Positions 11,501 to 23,389 of a stretch of 64,000 nucleotides of DNA are shown in pieces (within the stretch, counting starts at the first letter, position 1; each line of letters starts with the position of its first letter). This stretch comes from Manduca sexta (Eukaryota > Arthropoda > Insecta > Lepidoptera > Sphingidae). The notes beneath the pieces are model-generated. The model searched no databases. It saw only the letters and a program-made list of their open reading frames with translations, and was not told the origin of the DNA. The stretch is taken from assembly GCF_014839805.1 (NCBI RefSeq), contig NC_051132.1, positions 2,604,001 to 2,668,000 of the forward strand, written 5' to 3'. A program made the translations under genes and the position numbers.

Positions 11501-14500
11501 TACAGTCGTCGTGTACAAAACTGCACTGATCTGCAAGTCTTTGCGCGAGGAAAGCCAGTTCGCGATCCCATTCCTAAAAATAGACTGATAAAGAATTTGT
11601 ATAACAACAAAATGAAGATTTCTTTTGAGAGCTACTTATACTAATATTATAAATGTGAAAGTTTGTGAGGATGGACGTATGAATGTATGAACGTTTGGAT
11701 GTATCTATGTACAATATGTATGTTTGTTCCTCTTTCATGAAAAAACTTATTGAACGGATTTGAATGAAACTTTACAGTAATATTGGTTATATGATATATC
11801 AGAATAACACATAGGCTACAATTTATAATGATTTTATGAAATTTGATCATGATATAACGATACTTATCAAGTAAGGCGGAAAAAAATGTTCCGTAAAACT
11901 GCACGCGGGCGAAGCCGCGAGCAAAAGCTAGTAAATTATAAATATATTAATTCTACTATGAGGCTGTGGTCAAAATACTCACCACTAACATCATAATTCG
12001 TGGTTTCGGTAAATGTATCCCGCCACGAACTCTTTCATTCCCCGACGCAAGTCGTTGACGACGTCTTCAAATAGCATAACCGTAACAATAAAAATAGTTA
12101 GTTAAGTGGCCAAATTGTTCAATATTATAATATCTATTTGGGTTAGGAATCGGAAGGTTTTGCTTTGTGACCTCAGGACAGGGTAAAAATTTCAATGTTT
12201 TGATAGAAACACACGTAATTGACGTAGATGCGGCACCAGAAGTAAGCTCTAGTATCTATCAAGTGAATATAAATACAACATCAGTAGCGAAAGGTTCATA
12301 TAACCCGATTCCTGTCGGTTACAGTTTATGTAGAATATAATTACTTAATTATCATTAGAACGATTTGCAAACCTTATTTTTGCATATTAGTAGATTATTA
12401 TTGTCGGGTTTCCTTTTGGTAAATTTCACCTTTCGCCACTGTACGAGATCTAAACACTAATATTTCGGTAAAATATCTTACCTATTGATGTAATGTGTCA
12501 CGAAATTCTTTAGTTCGTCGGTGAATGCTATCTCTGTATAGTTTTCACACGATAGTCCGGGGCCGGGCTGCCGAACAAGAGTAGGGTAGAAAAGGGTAAT
12601 GGGAGTCACTTAAGCAAGTTTTCAAATAAAAGCTTATTTCAATATCAAATATTTATTGCTTATGTTTTATAACAAAAAACACTTATTTGTCTAACAATTG
12701 AGATCAGTTTTAATCATTTGGTACATAAACTTTGGGAAAAAATTAAGATTAAAAAATAGGTTTGACTCCCATTGCACTTACTTCGGGGCAATGGTGGTCA
12801 GCCTGTGGGAAATGAAGATCAAGTAAAACTAACACATATCGCAGACGTACCCTTCGGCAGAATCCCATCCAGTGCATTCTGCGTGTGCCCATTAATCCAC
12901 ATGTGGTACAGCGGTACCACATCTCATTGTTTCGTCCAAATTCACAGCATATCAAGCATCTATTTCCTGCGTCTTCTGCATCATCATTTTCGTCATCCTG
13001 GCACAAGTCGTTAGTGTTAGTGTCTGAGACTGATGTATCGTTTGAATCTTGAAGAACCTGTCTCTTTGCCCTTTGGGGACCCTCACCCTTCTGTACCTTA
13101 GTCTTCTTCCCCTGACCCTTACCTTTCCATTTCTTTTTTTCTTTCTCTTGCTCTTTCTGTATTTTTGTTATCTTTTTATTTTCCTTTTCTATCAAATCTT
13201 TCTTCAGTGGAGTTGAGGTTAATACAGTAGCATGCTGCTTCTTTCGACGCTGTTTCTCTTTAGCCACAGTTGTTTTCTCTGGTAATTTTATAAAATCGGA
13301 AAATTGAACATTTGACGTAGGATCAGACGACTCTTTGTCTTGTGATGTCGGGGAAGAGATAACTACTTGCGCTGATTCACTTACAGCTGATAAATCTAAT
13401 AGTTTTGATGTGCTCCTTACTCGTACTTTCGGCATCTAGAAACAATAATATTAACATTAGTCTTTTGCGGACAATGGGGGTCACTTGACTCTTATTAGCC
13501 GCTACTATACTGCCAACAAAATAATAACAATATAAAAAAAACCTAAGTTTGAATCGTAATATAAGACGCTTATCACAATTTTAAACATACAGACTACCTT
13601 TCTACAATATACAAAATTTGGTAAACTTAAAAAAACGACACTCACCTCTAATAATATTTTTTACGTAATATTACATTGACAACGCGCGAAAACAACACAC
13701 TACTATCTCTCAGCGACGGGCAGCGGTAACTGGCGGGGGGCGTTCGCGACGGGGCCGGCGGGTGTAGAGGGGGGTGTTATAGGCATGTTCCTAGGTTTCG
13801 GGTGCGTAGTTTCGTAGGTATGCGTGTGATTCCGATTGCCCGCTGACTCCAATTACCCGCCCTTCCCCTACGTTATATCACTGCATGAACAAAGTTCTTC
13901 TTAACAAATATAAATCGATGGCAATAAATATGGTACCCATTCTAGATGGTGTTTGGCACGTGTAGAAGCCTAGGAGACGCTTCCTTATGAGAGATTTAGG
14001 AAACTGGATACCTTTGTACCAAGTTCTAAAATACTGCTTTATGTACTTTTGCTGGCCAGTTTTTATAATCTCGTTTGAAGAATTATTGCCGGCATGACGG
14101 TTTTAACTGTTAACCAGATGATAGGGGTAGCAATCAGATTTACTCAAAAGTAATTTAAATTTCAACAGACTTTTATCATATGATGTCATTTTGACTATGA
14201 GCAGATGAGATGGTAGAATCAGTATAATGTAGAGCGCTACCCCCAGTGGAGCTGGCATTTTCTTGAGAATGTTTAAGTTTTATTGATTATCAAAGATGTC
14301 GTACAATTCTTGTTTCAGCTAACGTATGCTACCAAGGACTAATGTATGCTTTAAGGGAGCAACATAATATGCTTCCAGGGGCTAATGTATGCTTTCAGGG
14401 AGCAAAGTATGCTTCCAGGGGCTAATGTATGCTTTCAGGGGCCGACATATGCTTTCAGGACCGACGTATGCATTCAGGGATCAATAGAAATAAAGAACAC

Positions 14501-14735
14501 ATACGTTTCACGCGATATGCAATAATTGGCGACAATTTATATTTAGTAAGATGATTATTATGACCTATTTTATCAATGGAGTACAAAATAGTATACCAAC
14601 TTCAGGGAATTGGCAGGCGACATGTCTCCCCTTGCCCAGGCAGAGGCGTCGGTACCGCACCGAGCAGTATTGATAGTCGTCAGGCGCCGCGACTGCCGAT
14701 ATGACCAGCCACGCGTACAGAGCGTGCGTCAACAT
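6744..14735 (-). CDS. Secreted CAP-domain protein (antigen 5/CRISP-like), 14 exons
   Basis: Gene model on the minus strand. Coding exons in order: 14601-14735, 12482-12567, 11983-12064, 11492-11573, 10663-10816, 9633-9858, 8567-8590, 8340-8499, 7921-8083, 7522-7639, 7324-7368, 7149-7263, 6991-7055, 6744-6839. All phases fit and the sum is 1551 bp, 516 residues plus stop. The first 20 residues are a signal peptide (start MLTHALYAWLVIS), so the product should be secreted. Residues about 21-255 form a CAP domain, and the remaining 260 or so residues are a hydrophilic extension I do not recognise. CAP proteins include venom allergen 5 and CRISPs; roles in insects are diverse and mostly undefined. 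Weak points are the donors of exons 1 and 9 and the exon 7/8 junction, where a frameshift is the alternative. Confidence 0.75.
8686..9130. repeat. Diverged SINE family R3 fragments
   Basis: Two old pieces of the R3 SINE in opposite orientations (about 8686-8790 and 8865-9130), recognised from strings such as GGCCTTAGTCCACCATGCTGG and AGCAGTGGGACAG. They lie in intron 6 of the CAP gene. Confidence 0.55.
9633..14735 (-). CDS. CAP domain exons 1-6 of the secreted protein
   Basis: Exon 1 encodes the signal peptide and an N-terminal Cys-rich lead (YCSVRYRRLCLGKG) that ends CQFPE. Exon 2 continues PGPGLSCENY and a helix ending THYINR. Exon 3 gives RRRQRLASGNERVRGG, and exon 4 the strongly conserved EWDRELAFLAQRLADQC with the HDDC motif. 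Exon 5 contains ALRGIRRVLDAWWGE. Exon 6 carries the CAP signature WGHFTQLAVWRLRAVGCG and the second signature LLLVCDFS, followed by PGPLDPC. These motifs appear in the family order and join in phase across six exons spread over 5 kb, which is the main proof of the gene. The usual catalytic-like pocket residues His and Glu are only partly conserved (His in HDD and GHFTQ). Introns contain transposons at 10129-10645, 11636-11931 and about 12570-13885. Confidence 0.87.
10129..10645 (+). mobile_element. Non-autonomous Helitron in CAP intron 5
   Basis: Starts with TC followed by an AT-rich lead and ends in a GC-rich hairpin region and GCAAAAG, then CTAG before T, the hallmark of Helitron 3' ends. 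The interior phrase GCCCATTTATCGAGGATGG and neighbours is typical of lepidopteran Helitron copies as I remember them. It carries no Rep or helicase ORF. Its 3' end lies 17 bp from the splice donor of CAP exon 5. Confidence 0.75.
11150..11480. repeat. Possible decayed SINE in CAP intron 4
   Basis: Contains strings similar to SINE family R1, such as ACCGGGAGTCTGGTTTACG, with a GATATGGCGAC block. Diverged; boundaries uncertain. Confidence 0.35.
11636..11931 (+). mobile_element. Short Helitron in CAP intron 3
   Basis: Begins with a TATACTAATATTATAAATG lead common to lepidopteran Helitron ends and finishes GCGGGCGAAGCCGCGAGC, then CTAG and T. At 296 bp it fills most of the 409-bp intron between exons 3 and 4. 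Confidence 0.75.
12570..13885 (-). mobile_element. Decayed Tigger/pogo-type DNA transposon
   Basis: About 1.3 kb in CAP intron 1. The ends look like imperfect inverted repeats (left about 12575-12613, right about 13835-13880, both containing GGGTAAT followed by GGAGTCA). It carries only the C-terminal part of a transposase-like ORF, so it is an internally deleted, non-autonomous copy. Exact ends and target duplication are not resolved. Confidence 0.6.
12749..13435 (-). pseudogene. C-terminal fragment of Tigger/CENP-B-type transposase, frameshifted
   Basis: The ORF has the layout of the C-terminal tail of Tigger/jerky-like transposases: KLPEKTT, a run of basic residues, STPLKKDLIEKE, a Lys/Glu-rich coiled segment, an acidic patch and a zinc-finger-like CLICC...CTTC. 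The catalytic DDE domain is absent. At about 12890-12898 one extra A in CATTAATCC breaks the frame. In the next frame the finger continues WAHAECTGW...CDMC and stops at 12829, completing a PHD-like Cys/His pattern. The last 40 residues of the open frame are therefore out of frame and not genuine protein. Confidence 0.75.
14320..14480. repeat. Minisatellite, unit about 20-24 bp
   Basis: Seven or eight imperfect units built on TAATGTATGCTTTCAGGGG in CAP intron 1, 120 bp downstream of exon 1 in the direction of transcription. Confidence 0.85.
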
Positions 14736-17700
14736 TTTTTGGTGGCTGTAATGTTGATTAAATTTTGCACTGATTGAAAATTATCAACAGATTAAAGTAA
14801 ATACGTATTTTTAAGAATTCCTCTTAGATTGTTGCATAATAAATTAATTGTTGTTACAAATGCTTACATCTTTGATGATACTACGAATTGAATCTTGTTA
14901 TAAATATACTGTCCATTTAAAATCTAGCCGTATAAGATGTTTAACGCATAAATAATTGTGAAAAAAAATGTTTTAATTTACTTACCATTTAGAAAATTTC
15001 AATACAATATCAACAATTGTAAAATTATATAAAAATAAATAATAACTACATATTTAACAAAATAACAATTTTAAGTTGAAAGATATGTTTAGAAATCTTG
15101 GAAGAATTGCAGATATTTTAATGTAAACTGACAGCAATGAAACCTTATTAAGTATTTAGTCAGAATTGTTTAGGGAGGTGTCACACAGATTGCTAGTAAA
15201 TTAATGAAAAGATATCAAACGACCAGCGTTTTAGCTATAAAGTTGTTATTCACAGGCAAATGAATGCTGGCGCATTTATCGTATGCAAGTCTTTACGTAC
15301 CATGGCTTTTAAAGTTGATTTTGCAATTACCGTGTTGGCAATTTTATTACAATTATGTTTTCACATATTAAATGACTGAAAAAAATGTAAGAAATATCTT
15401 CTGTGAAATCAGCATCAAAATTGGTTGAAAAATAAAGAAGTTACTCATATATGAAATATTGCTGTGACCTAAAGTGGGGCCGTGGTGAGATTATCGCGCT
15501 TATCACTTTCGCACGCAGTCAGTGTTGTGACCGTTGACACATGGTGACGTCACAGTTTACTATTACTGTTATATGACATGTACCCCTTCCACCAAATTAC
15601 AAAGCTTTATAACTTTATTATTATTGCGAGGATTTTGAAAATACTCTTTCTGTTAGATTTAGGATGTTATTTATTTTGAAATATATATTTAAAAAAACTA
15701 GCCCATTGCTGCAGTGAATAAAATGAAACATAAAGGTTACGACAAAACAGTACTAAAATCCAAAATTAAACAACAAATCGCAGGTCGATTATTTTATTAT
15801 GAAATACAATAATTTATGTCATCGTATTTACAACGCTCAAACGTCCGCTTACTGGCTACCGCTATATAGTTACTATATCAACAATAGTACAGTACTATAC
15901 TTAGTATGATACACCGGTGACTCGCAGTGTGGGTGAGGTGTGCGAAGCGCAATCAGCGTACTAATATAGTCTTTATTACTCTTTATTTAAAGACTATGGT
16001 ATTCATAATACGAAATATTTTTATATTTATAATTTCTAAACCCGTCATACTCAACCTTTTTTTATAAAGCCACAAAGAAGTCTTACTTACGGCCACAAGG
16101 TTAATTCACTGACCTACCTTATTAATAACGAAATAAAAAAAATATTCCCTATTATCTGAAAAGTGACTACTATAAAAAAATTATTTAAAAAATATTGATA
16201 GAAGTATCCACCGGTGCCCTAAATCAAAATGAGAGTATTAAATCTGTAGTTCCAATTGTAAAGATCCAAATTTTAATATAAAATGATCAGTGATTTTCTA
16301 AAGTTTAATTCTTTATTTCAATCATGCAAAGCGAGAATACGTTATGAAGTTTTCAGTTGACAGTATACTAGCTTTTGCCTGTGGCTCCCGACATAATAAG
16401 TAGCCTATAGCACTCAAAAATAATGTAGCTTCCTATTAGTAAAATAATTTTCAAAATCAGTTCAGTAGTTCCAAAGATAACCCACTACAAACAAAGTTAC
16501 AAATTTTTCCTCTTTACAATTTTAATATACCTATAATAAATTTTGATCTATTTTTTTAACACGCTGACTGCACTTGGCAAGCAAAGGAAGTACACGAGTA
16601 ACTAACCTCTCTATATGGCATCGGTATCATTATACAAGATGTTTCAATGGTACATATTGACAGTCACATCCGATAATATAAAATTATTCTTACGAACGCC
16701 AAAATGCAGTCCCTTTTCACGAATTAACTAGTTATCACCAACTTTGCTTAACCTATAAGTTTTAGTAAGTAATGAGACGTATAATAACGTACCGACGTCA
16801 TAGGACGTTGCACCGATTATTGTTGGTAATTAATGATATTGGTTCGCGAAAACGATTTACAAAAAAATACATGTTCGTAAAAGTAATTTTAATCAAACAC
16901 GAAACTATTTAGTTGTGAACATTAAAATATTTCAAATAAAGCTTCATTTTTACAGAAAATATAATTCGTCGAGCACGTTCCACAAACTCAATAATATTTA
17001 TAGCTTAAATAATAAATTATTTTAAAACCATACCCACACCTAAACGTTACAGTGTTAACTATAAAATAAGTTCATAAAATTTCACACGAAATAAAAAATA
17101 CTCACATCAATGAAAAAATACATTTCTCTTAAAAAAAAAAATGTGTGAAATTTAAATATAATTTTATTGTTCAATTTACTATTTTACAATTTCAATTCTG
17201 CAAGGACTCATTCAGCCTTAATATTCTAAACGTACATTATTGTGACACAAGAATCCTTAGTTCATCGTGCTCTCGATAAATACGCGCAATTATTACTACA
17301 AAAAGGGATCAGGGCTTTAAACATACAAAACAAAAGCGGAGTAGAGTTCATGACTCCAATAGTCATCGTGGAGTTCGATATTCACACACTTTATTTCATT
17401 GAACAGTTCGTGAAAGATTGTTCGCCATATATTATTTATGCAAACCTTTTGAAATCTTACAAAAATAAAAAAAAATATTATTACAAAGTCATGGCGGAAA
17501 ATTGCAGCTATAGAAACCGTTCATCAAAATGTTTGCATAAATTCGAATTATAAAAATCGGTAGGGGTTACAAAAAGGTATTCACTTAAAAATACTTTAAA
17601 AAATTATAATCAAATTGACTACACAATAAAGCTCTAAAAAACATATCCAATTATATTTTCCAAAAACGCTACGAGATCTTCACAAAAATCCTATCATTCA

Positions 17701-20600
17701 TAAAAAATGTCCTAAACATTAAAAAAAAATGCAAAGCTGTTAAAGTAGCAAAATTTGGCGTTTTGTATAAAGTATGATTTTAATTACAGAACTGGATAAT
17801 TTTCATCTAAAGTTACAGACATTTTGACATTTATTTGCAACATGGATAGAATGAAAGGGAAAAAACGAATTATTAAAAAAGCCAACCACGCTGTTACTTA
17901 TAGATGCACGTTATTTTCCATGTTTTCTTACAAAATGACATTGGGAAACGCTCCTATCTCTTATACAAAGCATAAACATGTAAAATCTATCATATAAAAA
18001 AATGTCCTACATTAAAATGAGACTTGTAAAGCTATCGTATGTCTACTAATCATTTAGTAGCATAATAAGAATACGTTCTTTATAAAATACGTAATAATTC
18101 ATCTACATCTATAATACAATGTTTAAAAATGTTTGAATGTTGCGAGCGAATCGAACTAACTTACAAATTGTTGACAAAAAATGATGGAATGAAAACGGCA
18201 ATAAAACAACTTATAATGGATATTTTCTTATCGAAAAATGGTTTACATCTTACTTTGCTAAAATATTTTTCTTTTAATAAATTAAAATAACAAGGACTAA
18301 AAAAAGGGTAGAAATTAAAAAAAAAAAACACTGATCTTTTTTTCTAACGCGATTCGCTTCAACATTCTCTCATTAAATGCTTTTTTTTTGTTATAAAAAA
18401 ATCTTTTTTTACATAATTTACACATCAGTCGTAAGAAAAATATCAATAGTCTTATCGAAGCTGTATTTACACGTTAATTACAGAGGACGCCTTATGACGT
18501 CAAGTGAACTACATTACGTATGGAATTGTGATGTATTGTGATACCATGGTCGAGTACATTAAACTAAATTTAAACATTTTAATACATATACTTGATGTTT
18601 TACTAATCACACTTGTTATTTAGTCATGGAATAGTTGAAAATTAAAAGAATATTCTAGATTCTTTATTTATTCCATAGACTATCGTAGCAACCTTTATTA
18701 TGCTTACCAAATTACCAAAAATAGTGATGAAGTAAATGTAATAAAATATAAAGTTGGCACAACTTAAAACGTAAAAGACTTTTGATATATTATCTTATTC
18801 ATTTTTATTAAAGAGAACCTAAAAAAATAATAATGAAGTCATTAAAGGTTCTTCTGAAGTCATTTGAGTAAAACAATTAGATTAATTAAAATTTAATAAA
18901 ATCACACATTACAAATGGTCGACCTTAACTGGCAATACTAAACGTTGGTGTTGTCACTTAAAAAATATGGACATCTGAAATCAAGTTATTTTATATTTAA
19001 ATATAATTGTTTCCTTACTCTAATAACTATAAATAAATTTTATTTTCATAACAGAACTTTCGATTCGAGGGAATGTGTTATAAGAAAGAATAAATATGAT
19101 TCTTAGACTAATTAAAAAAAATGAAAGGAAAAAATATTTTAGTCAACATAACCAATGCTATGCAAAATATTATTGTATTACTTAAATAACTAAATAAACA
19201 CTTCATCGCATAGAAAAATATTGCTGCTATCTAAAAAGGACTTTTTTTTACTTAATTGATGTGTGCCAATATATAACAGTTTTTCTCTATTCTGGTTGGA
19301 AGCTCTTGTTGAGAATTTTTCCAAATACTTATTGGTTCGCAGCACTATTTCCGAATATTTGTTGTGTGACAAAAATAACCATTTCCAAACAATTCTATAA
19401 AAAATTTAATGCTTCATAAAATGTCAAAGAACGCAAAACGATTGCGTACTGCACCTGAAATTACCACAATAGAATATTTGGCAACATTTTACGCGGAAGT
19501 AAATTATCTTACTTATATTACATTTATCTGTTTGCAGTCAATAAGTTTTGACGATTACGATCAAGTATTATTGACAGCAGTCTCAAGTTTTAAGTTTTCT
19601 TAGCCTGTTTGAGGCATTTAGAAAGTTTAGTTTTAGGTGACCACGCGAAGATGGACAGTGCGTTCTTCGAAACAAAAAATTCGGACGTATAATCACGTTT
19701 ACACACATTCAATAAGAACGTGACTACACGTCCGTACCAATTTTATCGAAGATTTGTCAGTTAACGTTTTATAAATGGCAGCCCGGCATGGTCATATCTA
19801 GACCTTCTCTACTCTGTGTGGTCAAAGATTTAACAGCTAAGCCTATTAAGAATACCGTGATGGGTAAGTTTGACTGTTCCCAAAGGAAAAATCTATATCA
19901 AAGATAATAAATAAAGAAAGAAGACAGACTTTAGACATTAGCTAGCGCCTCATTTTATTTTTAGATAATGTTTTACGATAATCAGATGTGTGCAGAGGAA
20001 CATAAGGTTAATTTCTGGTATTCTTTGTCACCGCCTTATTTTTCACCGCTAGAAAATAAATAGAAATAAGAATGAATATGCCTTGTAGCTTAGACTATTA
20101 CTTAACTTACAAGTTTATTATCAAGGCAAGCCAACTAGACACTTAGACTAGATAAGGCAGTGATACTAGATGAAAAAGAATCGGAAAAAAAAGTGCATAG
20201 GAAGAGTAACATTTTTTAGAAAAATATTATTTTTCTATATTTGCAATTAAAATAGACCAATGCGAGAAAAAAATCGACTGCAATCGATAATTATTTTAAT
20301 CGATTTCATAACGATTATTATCATCAATTCGCCGTTATTGCTTAAAATGAACACAAAGTTTTGTAGTTATAAGTTAAGAGGTCAGAACTCGGGCATTTTT
20401 ATATGCAAAATTCATGTAGTCATAATGTTTTTATTCAATTTGTGACGAGCGTATGCCTATTCTATAAAACCAAACTAGCTTTTGCACGCTTCTTTGACTA
20501 CATATGTTACATGCGATAAACATAGTTAATTGAAAATTAAATTTTCAACGAAAATATAATTTTTCCAGCATTGTTGAGTTTGTTAAGTCAATGTTTGAAA
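14736..20600. other. AT-rich intergenic DNA
   Basis: The 5' flank of the CAP gene and the region up to the TATCGATA cluster. Very AT-rich with A runs; the only longer ORF (17242-17553, plus) has no recognisable features. One old Helitron is annotated separately at 16368-16535. Confidence 0.5.
16368..16535 (-). mobile_element. Old Helitron end fragment
   Basis: Reads on the minus strand to a GGGAGCCACAGGCAAAAG terminus followed by CTAG and T, as in the copies at 10129-10645 and 11636-11931. The 5' end is uncertain. Confidence 0.5.
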
Positions 20601-20619
20601 ATAAAATAAATACTTAATA

Positions 20620-20800
20620 ATCGATATCGTGTTGTAAATGTCCTTATGCTTTCACATGACATCCGGCTACTTTGATCCGTAAATATCAAATCAATACATA
20701 GGCCATAACACATTGATTTTCGATACACAATTCAGTTTATATGCGATCTATCGATACTGCCATAGAGTATCGATATCCAATTGTCAATTAACATCGATAT
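20620..20800. promoter_or_regulatory. Cluster of TATCGATA (DRE-like) sites
   Basis: Two exact TATCGATA palindromes (20749-20756 and 20768-20775) with near matches at about 20620-20630, 20720 and 20793-20800. TATCGATA is the DREF binding site in Drosophila promoters. No gene start is recognised nearby; the closest gene, attractin, ends at about 21.2 kb on the minus strand. Confidence 0.35.
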
Positions 20801-21214
20801 TAGTTTGTGAACAGTTCCAAATCTTAATATAGTGTTGAGTATTCAGTTCGTACACACATTGAGCAACTCCTATACATGTCTATGTACAGCACTTATTAAT
20901 TACATAAGCTATGTATGTACATTGGTGTTGTATTCTGAAACAATAAAGTTTAATTAGAATATGATTATTGTAATTATACAGTTTTTGGAAATATTCGATC
21001 ACAACAGATAGGATCGAAAACTAAATTGTGAAACATACAAATATGAATTTACTTGCTGCATAAGTTTTTAGAATAAGGGCGTATTTAAAATGCGTCCAAA
21101 TAAATTTTCAACAGCAATTGGCGTTTTATCGTTGATGAAATATATAGGATATTTTTGGATACAAAAAATCTAGACTCAAATATGCTGTAAAATTAAAATA
21201 GAACTTTAGGATAA

Positions 21215-21224
21215 TTTATTTATT
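21215..21224 (-). terminator. Polyadenylation signal of attractin
   Basis: Overlapping AATAAA hexamers on the minus strand, about 105 bases after the attractin stop codon. This predicts a short 3' UTR ending near 21.2 kb. Confidence 0.6.
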
Positions 21225-21326
21225 GGTTTTGTAAGGGTAGTATAGATAAGAGTGCGTTACCTGCGCAGTGCAGTGTAGTTACGTAGGTGAGGAGAGCGGG
21301 TGGCGGTGTGAGCGGTGTGAGCGGTG

Positions 21327-23389
21327 TCAGTGGTGGCGCGGGCGCTTGTCGGCGGGGTGGTGGTGGTGCGCGTGGTGGCCGAGCGTGACGAGCGCGGAGG
21401 CCACGGCCAGCCCGCCCAGCGGCGGCGCGCGCCCCGTGCCGCCCGTGGGCAGCCGCACCAGCAGCGACAGCACGGCCGCGCGCCCGCCCGCGCACGGCTC
21501 CAGCGCCACCGGCGCCGGCACGCCCACGCCTGCATGCACACCACACGACATATGCACTGACTTGTCAACACGGGTGACAATTTTATTTTATTTCAAATAA
21601 ACAATAATTTAATAAAATCTGACTGTTGAGTCACACTAATAACTCTTTTCACAACCCTGAGATGATGCCAAGAGGCGACGGCGATCGTCACAACTGGTTC
21701 ATTAGTTAGGTTAACATAAAAACTAATATACTCACTGCCTCCTCCCTTCTCGAGTTCGACGCACACCTGGCTGAAGGGGCGCGACGCCATCTGCTCCATC
21801 TCAACAAATAACCGCTGTCTCCTTCTGTACATGTCGTATCTCTGCGAGACAAAAATGATTTTTAGTGCTTCTTTTAATTCCAATTCTAATGAAAACGATT
21901 GATAAAAACTACTTTTGAGTTAGTACATAAATATTTAATAACATTCATCTTATTTGTCTATATATATCGTAACACAATATACAGTGGCGTTGCCATGGTA
22001 ACAATAAAACTTAGAAGCCCTGATCGTATTCATCGGATAGAGATTAGCGACCACCGAACACAAGGTATTAAAACTCGCTATACCATGATCCACATAAGTG
22101 TGTCACGTTCCAGAATGAGTCTGCGTATATCCGGTTCCAACAAACCGACAAAATGATGTCGACTGTCTAAGGGTAATCATCTCCTGTCAGTCGACATTCT
22201 ATTGGACCCCACTTCACTTACCATCAGGTACTTAGACACTTCCCTATGCACGTATAAAAAAAAAACAACTCACAAAGCGAGATCAAAAAATAGTTCAACA
22301 TCTATGCGCTAGTGTTAAACAGAACGGACACTACCTGTTTGATTTTCCACAGCGCAGCCGCAACGAGCAGCAGCAGCAAGAAGCACGATGAGAACGTGAT
22401 GAAGAACTGCTGCAGGTTCAGCTTGGGGTACTGCGAGAACGAGATCTGGATCCACAGCGGCGGCCGGAAGTCGTACACGTACACGAAGAACGTCGTGAGG
22501 GTCACGTTGTCCTCCACGCCGAACGCGTGCTCGGACTTGGCGAATCTGGGAAGGAAAATAACCATAAGGTCTCGGATATTATGTAACTTGGTGGACGACG
22601 ACTGAAGTGTAATGAAAAAGTTCTCCCAGTGTTTCGTGCTGGAGTTGGCCGGACTAACAATGAGACAGGCTAAAATGATCCTAGCTTTCATCTAAGAACA
22701 AAAGTATACTTCGTATAGCACTGAGTCCAGTATTCTCATTTATAATAACAGATCATATCAAATCATACAGCTTAAGGCGATACCTCAAGGTCCATTTTCA
22801 TACATTTATTTCGTCATATTAAATTTTAAAGGCCGAAATATCCATGATTATTAATTATTTTTACGTTTTTCTTTCAACTGCGAGAACTAATCACTAACTA
22901 GACGTGAATTTAAATTCTTTACTTGCCAATACTTGTTTAGTTACCCAGATTAAAGGTGAAACAAAATGTATGAAAATGGACCTTGAGGTATCGCCTTAAC
23001 TGGATCCAATTAATTGTATACTTTCCATCAATCTGGGATTTTAGATAAGATGTTTCAACTATCGTTATCGTGTCCTGTCCTACTCAGATAGACTTACTAC
23101 AAATGATTGTAAAAGGAAATTTTGTTAATGGTCCTGGGACCATCTGGATGTTTGACTCCTTACTTGTACTTGAAGTTGGAGCAGTTGACGTCGCTGAAGA
23201 GCGTGCGTTCGTTGGGGTCGGCGCGCGTGCGCACGGTGAGGTTCATGCGCGCGTGCGCGGAGCACATGATGCTGAAGTCCGCGTCCACGTCGGGCTTCAC
23301 CGGCGCGTTGCGGAAGTTTATGGCCGACAGGTGCCGGTCCTCCTTCTTTGACAGGTTGAACGTGAACTGGTAGTCTACTGCCAGATCAT
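21327..23389 (-). CDS. Atrn: Attractin exons 21-24: juxtamembrane region, TM helix and tail
   Basis: Exon 21 (23164-23389) starts DLAVDYQFTFNLSKKEDRH, like the conserved membrane-proximal region of ATRN. Exon 22 (22335-22545) has the transmembrane segment FFITFSSCFLLLLLVAAALW followed by KIKQ. Exon 23 (21736-21841) has the signature QMASRPFSQV of the cytoplasmic tail, the region linked in mammals to MGRN1 function. Exon 24 (21327-21529) ends the protein: EPCAGGRAAVLSLLVRLPTG, then GLAVASALV, as in vertebrates, and a lineage-specific histidine-rich end (HHAHHHH). Confidence 0.95.

Noticed and set aside
14320..14480. CRISPR-like repeat array
   Set aside because: Units are contiguous without unique spacers; it is a minisatellite in a eukaryotic intron.
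17242..17553. 103-codon plus-strand ORF
   Set aside because: Opens with a non-ATG codon, lies in AT-rich DNA, and has no domain, splice partners or paralogue.
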